A DNA stretch of 64,000 nt. Origin: Flagellimonas hymeniacidonis. GTDB taxonomy: Bacteria; Bacteroidota; Bacteroidia; Flavobacteriales; Flavobacteriaceae. A program made the position numbers and the translations under genes. The stretch is from contig NZ_VRUR01000001.1 of assembly GCF_008040165.1 (NCBI RefSeq), positions 58,053 through 122,052 of the forward strand. Reading direction: 5' to 3'. Positions 9,610-18,369 of this stretch are shown piece by piece. The notes below the pieces were generated by a model that saw only the letters and a list, made by a program, of their open reading frames with translations, did not search any database and was not told where the DNA came from. The stretch's first letter is position 1. Each line of letters begins with the position of its first letter.

Positions 9610-10264
9610 AGAGGGCCAAAAGATTATTATTACCACCTTTTTCATTGTAGTGGCTATTGTCCTTGCCGCACATTTTTACGTGGATTTAGCATGGCTTCGG
9701 ATTTCAATTCAAGTCTTAGCATTAATTCTATTAATCTTGATATTGCAATTTTTCCGAAATCCAAAGAGACTGGTTACACCTAATTTTGATGAAGTCTTGG
9801 CTCCTGTAGATGGTAAGGTTGTGGTGATAGAAGAAGTAGAAGAGTCTGAGTATTTTAAAGATAAGCGCAAACAGGTTTCTATTTTTATGTCTCCTTTAAA
9901 TGTGCACGTAACACGATACGCAGTAAGCGGAACAGTTACCTATTCAAAATACCATCCAGGAAAGTATTTAGTGGCTTGGCATCCGAAATCAAGTACTGAA
10001 AATGAACGAACCACCGTAGTGTTACACACTCCCAAGTTTGGGGAAATTGGGTATCGCCAAATAGCTGGAGCCTTAGCCAGGCGAATTGTAAACTACGCTG
10101 AGGAAGGTGAACAAGTGGCTCAGGGACAAGATGCCGGATTTATCAAATTTGGCTCTAGAGTTGATTTATTTTTACCGTTGGATTGTGATATAGCGGTTAA
10201 ACTGAACCAAAAGGTTGTAGGAGCCAAAACATGTATTGCATCTTTTAGAAAGCAAGATGATTAA
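9599..10264 (+). CDS. psd: Phosphatidylserine decarboxylase family protein
   Basis: 221 residues, the short bacterial type with two N-terminal membrane segments (about 8-28 and 34-52). Decarboxylates phosphatidylserine to phosphatidylethanolamine. Self-cleavage to form the pyruvoyl group should occur at Gly185-Ser186 (FGSRVDL); D71 (APVDGKV) and H103 (NVHVTR) are the expected supporting residues. It overlaps cdsA by 11 bases and the following ACBP gene by 8, so these three form one tight lipid unit. Confidence 0.92.
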   Translation: MFHKEGQKIIITTFFIVVAIVLAAHFYVDLAWLRISIQVLALILLILILQFFRNPKRLVTPNFDEVLAPVDGKVVVIEEVEESEYFKDKRKQVSIFMSPLNVHVTRYAVSGTVTYSKYHPGKYLVAWHPKSSTENERTTVVLHTPKFGEIGYRQIAGALARRIVNYAEEGEQVAQGQDAGFIKFGSRVDLFLPLDCDIAVKLNQKVVGAKTCIASFRKQDD

Positions 10265-10520
10265 TGAGGAATTATATGATAGGTTTGATGAGGCAGTAGC
10301 ATTTTTAAATAGCTACACAGAACCTCTACCTGCAGATCTTCTACTTAAATTGTATGCCTATTTTAAAATAGCCAATAAAAATTACAACAACCCTGGAAGC
10401 AAAACCCCTTTGATCAATGCTTTTAAAGCAAATGCGTTAATCCAGGCTCAGAATATTAGCATTGAAGAAGCTATGCAAAGCTACATTGATTTGGTAGACA
10501 AGGAGGTGAAAAAAACTTAG
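10257..10520 (+). CDS. Acyl-CoA-binding protein
   Basis: 87 residues from the ATG at 10257, which overlaps the psd stop; this gives the usual ACBP length. The four-helix ACBP pattern is present: LLKLYAYFKIAN near 29-40, then the K...A motif and a C-terminal helix with AMQSYIDLVDK. It binds long-chain acyl-CoA in the cytoplasm, which suits its place after cdsA and psd. Its TAG stop interlocks with the TAA stop of the convergent desaturase gene (shared TTAG). Confidence 0.88.
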   Translation: MINEELYDRFDEAVAFLNSYTEPLPADLLLKLYAYFKIANKNYNNPGSKTPLINAFKANALIQAQNISIEEAMQSYIDLVDKEVKKT

Positions 10521-11785
10521 GATGCTGGATTTGAAGTTTTTTCATTCTTTTCACCATAGGCAAAATATACACCTCCAAATATGGTGATTAGAAAATAGAC
10601 TCCTACCAAATAGCTTCCCATTTCCATATAAGCATTTAACCCAAACCAGTCATTGGTTACGTAAATCAACACCAATCCTGCAATGCTTCGAAAAATCTCT
10701 ATCCAAACTGCATATTTTTTTTTGTCCATCAAACTGGTATAGCCGTAAATACCAATAAAAATATATGCCCCAAAGAGAAGTAAGCCGTTAAAACCTATCT
10801 CAGCATAATTATAGAACATAAAAAGCATTAAGGTAGTAGTTGCCAATAACTGAAAAATAACATATCCTTTTAATGCTTTGGAAGTTTGTGGTTTATACTT
10901 TTTAAAATTGTAGACATCTTCGATGATGCTTACCGGATATTTTTCCTTGATATCCTCTGGTCTCCACCCTGTCGGCATAAACCAAATTCTCAGCTTATCC
11001 CAATAGTTATTAGTACGCCAAGCATCTTGTATTAGTCGCCATATGTGTTGAAAATTAATCAGAATTGGGTTCCATGTATTCGCTGGTTTTAAAACACCAT
11101 ACTGCGGCGGTACTTCTTCCAGTTCTTCTTGAAAGGTGCCAAACATTCTATCCCAAACACAAAATATCTGTCCCAAATTCTTATCAATGTATTCAGGGTT
11201 GATAGCATGATGTACCCGATGTTGTGAGGGAGTAACGATAACATATTCCAACCAACCCATTTTTCCAATGTGCCTGGTATGATACCAAAACTGGGCAAAA
11301 AGGTGTATTGGTCCCAAAATGGCAATTACTTTATGCGGCACTCCTAATAAAGCAGCAGGAATAAGCAGAATGGGGAAGTATCCCAATAAATTAGAAATGG
11401 ACTGACGCAATGCACAAGCCAAATTAAACTCTTCGCTGCTATGGTGAATAACATGTTGGTTCCAAAAAAAATTGATATGGTGACTAAGACGATGGTTCCA
11501 ATAGCCTGCGAAATCCAATATCACAAAAGCCAAAAGCCAAACCAACCACGTTGTTTTTATTTCAGTTAAAGCCAAATACTCCAACAGAAAAGGGTAGGTA
11601 ACGATAATGACCCCAAGACCGAGGGAATCTTTTACAACATTGGTAAGTCCAGAGCTTAAACTGCTAACAGTATCCATAACATTATGCATCTGTTTTTTAA
11701 CAAAATGCCCGTAAAACACTTCAAAAAGCACTAGAAGGATGAAGAATGGAGTAGCATATAATAATGCGGTAGCGTAGGATTCCAT
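10517..11785 (-). CDS. Sterol desaturase/fatty acid hydroxylase family membrane protein
   Basis: 422 residues. The di-iron histidine boxes are HRLSHH (98-103), HVIHH (111-115) and HRVHH (189-193), spread between hydrophobic segments near 8-25, 55-72, 80-96 and 140-165. The C-terminal third (about 290-410) adds four more hydrophobic helices, longer than the minimal family. It should oxidise a C-H bond of a lipid using iron and oxygen in the membrane; bacterial substrates vary widely and cannot be read here. It stands alone on this strand. Confidence 0.85.
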   Translation of the reverse strand: MESYATALLYATPFFILLVLFEVFYGHFVKKQMHNVMDTVSSLSSGLTNVVKDSLGLGVIIVTYPFLLEYLALTEIKTTWLVWLLAFVILDFAGYWNHRLSHHINFFWNQHVIHHSSEEFNLACALRQSISNLLGYFPILLIPAALLGVPHKVIAILGPIHLFAQFWYHTRHIGKMGWLEYVIVTPSQHRVHHAINPEYIDKNLGQIFCVWDRMFGTFQEELEEVPPQYGVLKPANTWNPILINFQHIWRLIQDAWRTNNYWDKLRIWFMPTGWRPEDIKEKYPVSIIEDVYNFKKYKPQTSKALKGYVIFQLLATTTLMLFMFYNYAEIGFNGLLLFGAYIFIGIYGYTSLMDKKKYAVWIEIFRSIAGLVLIYVTNDWFGLNAYMEMGSYLVGVYFLITIFGGVYFAYGEKNEKTSNPAS

Positions 11786-11909
11786 GTCTTAAATATATAA
11801 AATCCAATTTGGTTTTGTGTGTATGGGTGGGTCATACCAACACAATATGCTTAAATCGTCTACCCTGTTTGCGGAATGAAAATTACACCATCAACCTTAG
11901 CAAGTAGGC

Positions 11910-14204
11910 CTAGCCATAAGGCTTGGCATCAATTTTTACAATTACCGACTTACTAACCGGTGTATTACTCTTGTCCGCGTACAAATTAATTGGAACCAAC
12001 ACATTGGTCTCGGGGAAATAGGCGCAAAGATTACCAGATGGAATATTGTATGGTATTAGCTTGAATTTTTTTGCCCTTCGTTCCTTTCCGTCATAATTGC
12101 TTACCAAATCCACCACCTGTTGTGGAGCAAATTGTCTGTTGGTCATATCATCTGGATTCATAAAAACCACCCTTCGCTCTCCATAAATACCTCGATATCT
12201 ATCATTCATTCCATAAATGGTTGTGTTGAATTGATCATGGCTACGAACAGTCATAAGTACAAAATCATCTTCCTCTAGGTTGTGACTGGGAAGTCCACAA
12301 ATAGAAAATTGGGCTTTCCCTCCGGGAAGTTTAGAAAAATCTCCTTCCCTGGCATTGTTGTTCAAATAAAACCCCGACCCTTTCGACCTTTGGGAATAAT
12401 CTTTATACCCCGATAAAACTTCGGAAATCTTTTCTCTGATTAAATCATAGTCACTCCCCAACGTTTTCCAATCAATGGTGGAATTTCCACCAAAATATGA
12501 ATCGGCAATGCTTCCAACTATCTCTGGCTCACTTTTTAGGTACTCGCTGGCAGGTTGTAGTCTTCCTTTGCTCTGGTGCACTTTTCCCATGCTATTTTCA
12601 ACCGTAACAAAGCGTTCTTTATCTTGCTCTGTACGTCCCAAAGTGGGTAAAATTAGAGCTGTCTTCCCGGCTGTTAAGTGCGTCCTGTTCAATTTTGTAC
12701 TCACCGAAACGGTTAAATCACAATTCTCAAGTGCTTGGGCCGTATATGCTGTATCTGAAGCAGCGGAAACAAAGTTTCCTCCTAATGCCACAAATACTTT
12801 AGCTTCGCCTTCATACATAGCCTGTATGGCATTTACGGTATCTAGTCCCTCTTTGTTTGGAGGCTCAAATCCAAATACGTTGTGCAATGATTTGTTCAAG
12901 GGTTCTGAAACATGATGCATAATGCCTACACTTCTATCTCCCTGCACATTGCTATGCCCACGCACCGGACATGTTCCTGCGCCTTTTTTACCTATGCTGC
13001 CCTTTAGCAACAATAAATTCACACATTCTTTAATGTTTTCGACACCATTTTTATGCTGTGTTAGGCCCATGGCCCAACAAATGATGATTTTTGATTTTTT
13101 GGCCAGAAGCTCAACTGTTGCCTCAATTTGATTGGAATCAACACCACATAATTGAAGTAATTGATTCTCGTCATAACCTTCCAAATCCTTTAAAAGTTCA
13201 TGAAATCCATGTGTTTTCTCTGAAATAAATTCACCATCAAATACCTTTTCCCCATTTTTATGACGTCCAGCCAAACGCTTCATAATAAGCTTTAACAGGG
13301 AAACATCTTGATTGATTTTGACCTGCAGAAAGATATCGGTCAATGTGGTTCCTTTTCCTAAAATACCACTGACTTCTTGGGGGTTTTTAAATCGATTCAA
13401 TCCGCTTTCTGAAAGTGGGTTAATCGTGATAATCTTTCCTCCATTTTCTTTGCACTTTTGCAAAGCGGAGAGCATTCTTGGGTGATTTGTGCCTGGATTT
13501 TGCCCTATTATCACTACCACTTCCGCTTCTGGAAAATCATCCAACACCACGGACCCTTTTCCAATGCCCAATGTTTCCGTAAGGGCTACTCCACTGGACT
13601 CATGGCACATGTTGGAACAATCAGGCATATTATTGGTGCCAAAAGCACGAATAAAAAGCCCATACAGAAATGCAGCCTCATTGCTGGATCGCCCTGAGGT
13701 ATAAAAAATCGCCTCATCTGGAGAGTGTAGCATATGTAGGTTTTTAGCGATAACCTTAAATGCATCCTCCCAATCAATAGGCTCGTAATGAACCGAGCCC
13801 GGCCTTAATATAAAGGGTTCCGTAATACGACCGCTTTTTCCTATTTGATAGTCGGTCCAAGTAGAAATTTCTTCAACCGAATGCTTTTTAAAAAACTCTC
13901 TGTCGACCCGTTCAAAGGTGGTTTCCTCTGCAATAGCCTTAGCACCATTCTCGCAATACTCCCCTAATTTCGAAGGCTTTTCTGGATCTGGCCACGCACA
14001 ACCTGGACAATCAAAGCCTTCCTTTTGGTTCATCTGGGAAAGCGTTTTTATTGACCGAAACAAACCCGATTCTTTACTTACATGCTCCAAAGCAGCCTTT
14101 ATCCCAGGAATACCAGCTGCATAATCACTAGGTTCGGTAACCGTCAAAGTAGAAAATGATATATCTCCAGTAGCAGAAATATTTCTTTTAAAAGGCTTAT
14201 CCAT
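11910..14204 (-). CDS. FdhF/YdeP-type molybdopterin oxidoreductase
   Basis: 764 residues, close to the FdhF/YdeP (formate dehydrogenase alpha-like) family length. The N-terminus has CPGC (66-69) and a further Cys84 in EYCENGAKA. The probable molybdenum ligand is C200 (NMCHESSG), taking the place of the Cys or SeCys of formate dehydrogenases. C-terminal MoCo-binding segments include the region around RSHDQFNTT. No signal peptide, no partner subunits and no fdhD lie nearby, so electron partner and substrate are unknown; formate dehydrogenase activity should not be assumed. Confidence 0.85.
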   Translation of the reverse strand: MDKPFKRNISATGDISFSTLTVTEPSDYAAGIPGIKAALEHVSKESGLFRSIKTLSQMNQKEGFDCPGCAWPDPEKPSKLGEYCENGAKAIAEETTFERVDREFFKKHSVEEISTWTDYQIGKSGRITEPFILRPGSVHYEPIDWEDAFKVIAKNLHMLHSPDEAIFYTSGRSSNEAAFLYGLFIRAFGTNNMPDCSNMCHESSGVALTETLGIGKGSVVLDDFPEAEVVVIIGQNPGTNHPRMLSALQKCKENGGKIITINPLSESGLNRFKNPQEVSGILGKGTTLTDIFLQVKINQDVSLLKLIMKRLAGRHKNGEKVFDGEFISEKTHGFHELLKDLEGYDENQLLQLCGVDSNQIEATVELLAKKSKIIICWAMGLTQHKNGVENIKECVNLLLLKGSIGKKGAGTCPVRGHSNVQGDRSVGIMHHVSEPLNKSLHNVFGFEPPNKEGLDTVNAIQAMYEGEAKVFVALGGNFVSAASDTAYTAQALENCDLTVSVSTKLNRTHLTAGKTALILPTLGRTEQDKERFVTVENSMGKVHQSKGRLQPASEYLKSEPEIVGSIADSYFGGNSTIDWKTLGSDYDLIREKISEVLSGYKDYSQRSKGSGFYLNNNAREGDFSKLPGGKAQFSICGLPSHNLEEDDFVLMTVRSHDQFNTTIYGMNDRYRGIYGERRVVFMNPDDMTNRQFAPQQVVDLVSNYDGKERRAKKFKLIPYNIPSGNLCAYFPETNVLVPINLYADKSNTPVSKSVIVKIDAKPYG

Positions 14205-14274
14205 ACTCTTACAAAATGATTGCCCTTAAAGATACTGATTGAGCGTTAGAATAACAGCGGCATCAAAGAACAAA

Positions 14275-14303
14275 CCTCCTTTCTTTTTGGTTTGGAAAGG
14301 AGG
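14275..14303 (-). terminator. Probable terminator after the sigma factor gene
   Basis: A nine-base stem (CCTCCTTTC / GAAAGGAGG) with an 11-base loop. On the minus strand it is followed by a T-rich run (TTTGTTCTTTG). It lies 28 bases past the sigma factor stop and upstream of the molybdopterin enzyme gene, so it would separate the two. Confidence 0.5.
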
Positions 14304-14330
14304 CATTATCTTATAAAATAGGTTATCCGA

Positions 14331-15191
14331 CTACAAATTAAAAGTCTGCTTTACGCTTTCCGTTGCAAGCAATTCTCGGATAGAAGCTAATTTATCAGGG
14401 CTTTTTAAAAATGGATGTTCTTGATAGAGTTTTTGATAATCCGGTAAAACCTCATCGGAATATATCTCTACTTTTTTATCAATAACTGCATTAATTTCGC
14501 TGATAACATCTCTTTGAAAATTAAGGGTAACTGGATCAACATAACCCATTTTAACAAATCCTGCTGTTTTGCGGTGACATCTACATGGATTGGATGTATT
14601 GATTAACCCACATTTGTGGTCCATGAAATTATATAGCTGTTTTTTTGCTCTATGAAGCTTTGTTCTAAAATTCTGTTTGGATATTTCCATAATCTCGCTT
14701 CCCACAGAATCTGGAAACTCAAATAGCTCCCCAATAATGTAAATCAACCGCTGTTCCCTGTCCAGACATAACAACATGCCTTTCATGCAACTGATTTTTG
14801 CCTCTTGTACCAACAGTTTTTCTTCAACTTCATAAGCATAGTTGGAAAGGGATTCATCGGGCAATTTATCTAATCCTTGGCCAAATTGCTCAAAAGTAGG
14901 AGGACTCACTTCGTGTTTTCCTCTTTTCATATTCAGAAAATGGTTTTTGATAATCCTATACATCCAAGTTCTGAAACTACTCTTGTTTTTAAAAGTGTCC
15001 AACTTTGTAATTACTTTGATAAGCACTTCTTGGGTTAGATCTGCAGCTTCAGCACTATCACCAACAAAGGTCAATGCCACGTTAAAAATCCAGTTTTGAT
15101 TTCTTTCAATAAGGACTTCCAATGATTTTTTATGCCCGGTCAAAGCCATTTCAATCAAATCCTCATCAGAAATATTTTTATGAGATTCCAT
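14331..15191 (-). CDS. Sigma-70 family RNA polymerase sigma factor with Cys-rich extension
   Basis: 286 residues, about 90 more than a plain ECF factor. Region 2 is at about 24-92 (AADLTQEVLIKV, then SSFRTWMYRI) and region 4 at about 133-190. After it comes a Cys/His cluster, C194-x8-C203-x-C205-H206 (CGLINTSNPCRCH), and an 80-residue tail that ends the protein. The cluster looks like a metal or redox site. The gene follows the NTF2-like gene by nine bases on the same strand, with no classical anti-sigma gene beside it. Confidence 0.85.
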   Translation of the reverse strand: MESHKNISDEDLIEMALTGHKKSLEVLIERNQNWIFNVALTFVGDSAEAADLTQEVLIKVITKLDTFKNKSSFRTWMYRIIKNHFLNMKRGKHEVSPPTFEQFGQGLDKLPDESLSNYAYEVEEKLLVQEAKISCMKGMLLCLDREQRLIYIIGELFEFPDSVGSEIMEISKQNFRTKLHRAKKQLYNFMDHKCGLINTSNPCRCHRKTAGFVKMGYVDPVTLNFQRDVISEINAVIDKKVEIYSDEVLPDYQKLYQEHPFLKSPDKLASIRELLATESVKQTFNL

Positions 15192-15200
15192 ATACCATTG

Positions 15201-15695
15201 TTATTTATCCATCAAAAAACTAGCATGCGGATTATCAAAGGTAAGAAGCCATTTACCATTTTCTTGTTTTTTGAGCATCGCCACGGACAGTCCACTTTGC
15301 TTAATCTTGGTTCCATCAGGTGCTGTACCTGTCATAATCCATGGTGCAATATGTGTGGCAGTATCGCCATTCACAAAAACCTCATGACCGTTTGGGTATT
15401 CAAATTTCGGATTGATTGAAAAAGCTCCCAAGAACATTTCCTTTAGTGTTTTAAAATCGGTTACCATGGTCTTTGGCTCAAAAATAACCAATGCGTCAGA
15501 TTGATAACTGGACATAACACCCTCAATATCGTTGCTATTAAAGGATTGAGTCATGGATTCGATTGCTTTTAGAACATCTTGTTCATCTTTTGAAATTTCT
15601 TGGGTCTGCATAACTTTTTGTGTTTGAGAGTTCATAGTAGTGGTCATACTAAAGCAAATGACACACGCTACGTAAATACATTTTTTATAAATCAT
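15201..15695 (-). CDS. Secreted NTF2/SnoaL-like protein (DUF4440 type)
   Basis: 164 residues from the ATG at 15695; an earlier frame start at 15722 would put a charged stretch ahead of the signal peptide. The signal peptide ends around residue 25 (MNSQTQ). The rest has the NTF2-like pattern: helix with ALVIF, then THIAPWIMTGTAPDGT and a closing strand WLLTFDNPH. No catalytic function can be assigned. It is the first gene of a two-gene unit with the Cys-rich sigma factor, suggesting a role in the same response. Confidence 0.75.
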   Translation of the reverse strand: MIYKKCIYVACVICFSMTTTMNSQTQKVMQTQEISKDEQDVLKAIESMTQSFNSNDIEGVMSSYQSDALVIFEPKTMVTDFKTLKEMFLGAFSINPKFEYPNGHEVFVNGDTATHIAPWIMTGTAPDGTKIKQSGLSVAMLKKQENGKWLLTFDNPHASFLMDK

Positions 15696-15899
15696 AATTC
15701 TTGCTTTATGATTTAGACACATCTCAAAACACGACTGTTACAGTTTATTTAAAAAGTTATGGTATTTGATGTCATTTAGGTTATTTAAAACCTGTCTCGG
15801 CAAGAAGCAGTGTGAGTGACATTTTTATATTATGCTCTCCCAATATGAGTCCATTTTTCATATAAAGAATGTGCTCCTTTAGTTTTAAGAGAAAAGTCA

Positions 15900-17078
15900 T
15901 TAAAAATCCATTTCTATTTTTTTACCGCTATCATTGACTTTAAAATAGGCTCCATTTTCAATAAGCAACGCCTGGGACTTTCCAGTAAATTTTTCCTTTG
16001 GGTGTTTAATATCCACTCGAATAACCTTACCATCAAAATCACTTGTAATCTCCTTGTCAACAATAGTATGGCCAATAATAACATGATTTACCTTGTAATA
16101 TGCCAACATTCGATCTATGTAATCTAATGGCATATTGTCATATGAACTTCCTTTTACCAGCCCTCTATACCACAGCGGCCCCTTACTGCCAAAGACCAAC
16201 TGTGTTTGTTTATCTTCCACTGGATACTTTCTTAAGTTTTTACGAATGTTTTTTCTGATAATCTCATTGATTTCATTAATCGACAGGCCCATGCTTAACA
16301 GCTCTTCACTTATCCCGCCATGCAAGAATAGATTATCACCAATTTTTTCAACAGCGTTCTTGGTTCTTATCCATTGAACCAGCACATTGGTATCAGTCAT
16401 CAAACATGCGTAAGCCTCTTGATCGTTGTCGAGTATTCCAGAAACTATTCTGGCTAGGCCTATATATTTTTCCTTTACATATTTAATCTGAAGGCTTAGG
16501 TTCATGACATCGTGATTGCCAAGAATAAAATGTACCTGCCCGCCTTTATTCTTAGCTTGCTGCTCCAACTTATATAACAACCAAAGACAAGGCAGCACTT
16601 CGGTTCCTCTATCAAACATATCGCCACAAATGACCAAGTGACCATTCCCAAAGGTCCAATTATAATTGCTATCCATGACCATGTTCCCTACCAAAAGGCT
16701 GTAAAACGTATTAAAATTCCCTTCTATGTCTGAAGTGACAAATATTTTGTCCTGAGGTGCATAAATAGCTCTAGGAATCTTATGTTCTTTCATTAAAGTG
16801 AAAGTGAACTGGTCTTTATCCAAGTTGTTGGTCTTACTATTGAATTCTAAACCTTTTAACCTTTTTAGCTTGGTAGTCTTAACAAAAAAAGAGGCGCTCT
16901 TTCTTTGTTCCACTGAAATAATGGTAAGGCTATCACTCTCCGAATATATATAAGGGCCATCCAAACTATGAAGTGTCTTAGTGTCCACTTCTTGGCCTTT
17001 TAAAAAGGTCGTTTTACTACCGGTACACCCCATAGCAATGCATAAAATGATACTACATACAATCGCGTTTCTTTTCAT
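15900..17078 (-). CDS. Metallophosphatase lipoprotein (calcineurin-like)
   Basis: 392 residues from the ATG at 17078; a GTG at 17087 overlaps the previous stop and is less likely. Signal peptide with lipobox IAMGC (Cys18). Metallophosphoesterase motifs follow in order: SDIEGN (116-121), GDMFDRG (152-158), GNHD (187-190), then LHGGIS and IGHTIV. The first motif has Glu where the usual DxH has His. The layout resembles Shewanella-type phosphatases. It follows the secreted hydrolase gene by eight bases, so they form one operon. The physiological phosphoester is unknown. Confidence 0.85.
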   Translation of the reverse strand: MKRNAIVCSIILCIAMGCTGSKTTFLKGQEVDTKTLHSLDGPYIYSESDSLTIISVEQRKSASFFVKTTKLKRLKGLEFNSKTNNLDKDQFTFTLMKEHKIPRAIYAPQDKIFVTSDIEGNFNTFYSLLVGNMVMDSNYNWTFGNGHLVICGDMFDRGTEVLPCLWLLYKLEQQAKNKGGQVHFILGNHDVMNLSLQIKYVKEKYIGLARIVSGILDNDQEAYACLMTDTNVLVQWIRTKNAVEKIGDNLFLHGGISEELLSMGLSINEINEIIRKNIRKNLRKYPVEDKQTQLVFGSKGPLWYRGLVKGSSYDNMPLDYIDRMLAYYKVNHVIIGHTIVDKEITSDFDGKVIRVDIKHPKEKFTGKSQALLIENGAYFKVNDSGKKIEMDF

Positions 17079-17086
17079 AAGTATCA

Positions 17087-18184
17087 CTACTTTCTATAGG
17101 TATAAAAACGTCCTAATTCTGATTTAAACATACCTTTATGGCTATGCCCAACGTCTGGGACCATACCAATAGTTTGCGTTTTTTTAATATCATCACCATA
17201 ATAGGATTGCAAATACTCGAAATAAATGATGCCTCTTTCTAAACGGTGTTTTCCTTGCAAGGAACCCTCACAAGAAGTGTCCAGTGATGAGCTGTTTAGG
17301 TCATTATCTTCCTCACCAAGTAGGTAAACTATCTCGCGTTTAGGAAATTGTGTCCTTATTCTTTCGACTCCAACGGCAGCTAAGTATTCAGGTAAATTGT
17401 CCAAACCATATTTATATTCATTGAATCGCGTACATTTTGATTGAGGGGCTTCAAAATTGTTGGTGCCTAAATCTTTTCTATTATGATCCATATATAAATA
17501 AGAACTGGGGTTGTTAACAATAAATCGCATTATAATCCCCAACTTTTCTAATTCTGAAGGAACTGGAGATGCTGCAGCATACCTATTTACAAATTGTCCC
17601 CCTGCTGAATGTCCAGAAAATACTATAGTCTTTAAATTAGGATTGTTCTGGACCAAGCGCACCATTAATGAGTCCATAATAGCAAAAGATGAAATACGAC
17701 CAGATCTAGGGTTTTGCTTTTCATTTTTTGATAAAAACCCAATTTTCCAACCTCCGCTACTCCAATACAAGTGCTTGGAATCTAACTGATATTTTTCAAC
17801 TTCCGATTCTATTAAAAACTGGGGAGACACCACTAGAAGTGTATCTATTTGAGTGGATTCCATTTCTGCAGCTGTTAACATGTTTTGATAGTACTCACCC
17901 GCATTTCTGCTGGCTCCATGCAGTGCAATTACTGCACGTGTAATTGATCTATTTTCATTATCAACAGAGTTTACATTTGAGAAATAGGGGGTTTTAAATG
18001 TATTTCCCCCGTTGACTACAGAAAAGGTCTTGTCACCAACATGGACAAAATCATTTGAAGGGTGGAAATCAACAAATCCTGAATGATTTTCCATGTCCTG
18101 AAAATTGCTGTCACTAATGCCAAATCTTGCAAAAAAAACACCGGCTGCAAGGAACAGTATGTATGGTAAGCTTTTAATCATCAT
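17087..18184 (-). CDS. Secreted alpha/beta hydrolase (paralogue 1, no Calx-beta domain)
   Basis: 365 residues from the ATG at 18184 (another ATG follows directly); the frame opens at 18205 but that codon lies inside a palindrome. An N-terminal hydrophobic helix (about 4-19) acts as signal or anchor and has no lipobox. The fold shows the oxyanion HG (89-90), nucleophile elbow GHSAGG with Ser193, an acid near 293-295 (EEDND) and His347 (GHSHKG). Similar along its length to the hydrolase domain of the next gene upstream. Esterase or lipase activity is likely; the substrate is unknown. Confidence 0.8.
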   Translation of the reverse strand: MMIKSLPYILFLAAGVFFARFGISDSNFQDMENHSGFVDFHPSNDFVHVGDKTFSVVNGGNTFKTPYFSNVNSVDNENRSITRAVIALHGASRNAGEYYQNMLTAAEMESTQIDTLLVVSPQFLIESEVEKYQLDSKHLYWSSGGWKIGFLSKNEKQNPRSGRISSFAIMDSLMVRLVQNNPNLKTIVFSGHSAGGQFVNRYAAASPVPSELEKLGIIMRFIVNNPSSYLYMDHNRKDLGTNNFEAPQSKCTRFNEYKYGLDNLPEYLAAVGVERIRTQFPKREIVYLLGEEDNDLNSSSLDTSCEGSLQGKHRLERGIIYFEYLQSYYGDDIKKTQTIGMVPDVGHSHKGMFKSELGRFYTYRK

Positions 18185-18200
18185 ATTAACAAGTGTTATT

Positions 18201-18226
18201 ACCATTCAATTATATAATTGAATGGT
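18201..18226. promoter_or_regulatory. 26-bp perfect palindrome upstream of hydrolase 1
   Basis: ACCATTCAATTAT followed by its exact reverse complement, with no spacer. It ends 17 bases upstream of the ATG at 18184 chosen for the minus-strand hydrolase gene. It could be a dimer-binding operator or form a hairpin in the mRNA leader. On the plus strand it is followed by GGTTTTT, but no plus-strand gene precedes it, so a terminator role is unlikely. Confidence 0.55.
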
Positions 18227-18261
18227 GGTTTTTGAATTTGCCATCAGTTTAAACTAAAAAG

Positions 18262-18291
18262 AAAAGGTGCAGGGGTACCTCTGCACCTTTT
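18262..18291 (-). terminator. Rho-independent terminator after hydrolase 2
   Basis: An 11-bp perfect stem (AAAAGGTGCAG / CTGCACCTTTT) that can extend two pairs to a tetraloop. On the minus strand it is followed by CTTTTTAG. It lies 79 bases past the end of the Calx-beta hydrolase gene and so closes the SusCD operon before the second hydrolase. CTAA repeats sit on its plus-strand side. Confidence 0.75.
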
Positions 18292-18369
18292 ACTAACTAA
18301 CTAATCAACTAACTCAAATATTACTGCTTATAAAATCCTTTTTTAATGAGATAACGCTATATCCTTTTA

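Noticed and set aside
18292..18315. CTAA-type short tandem repeat
   Set aside because: Only a few units, directly beside a terminator; too short and irregular to call a functional repeat or CRISPR-like array.
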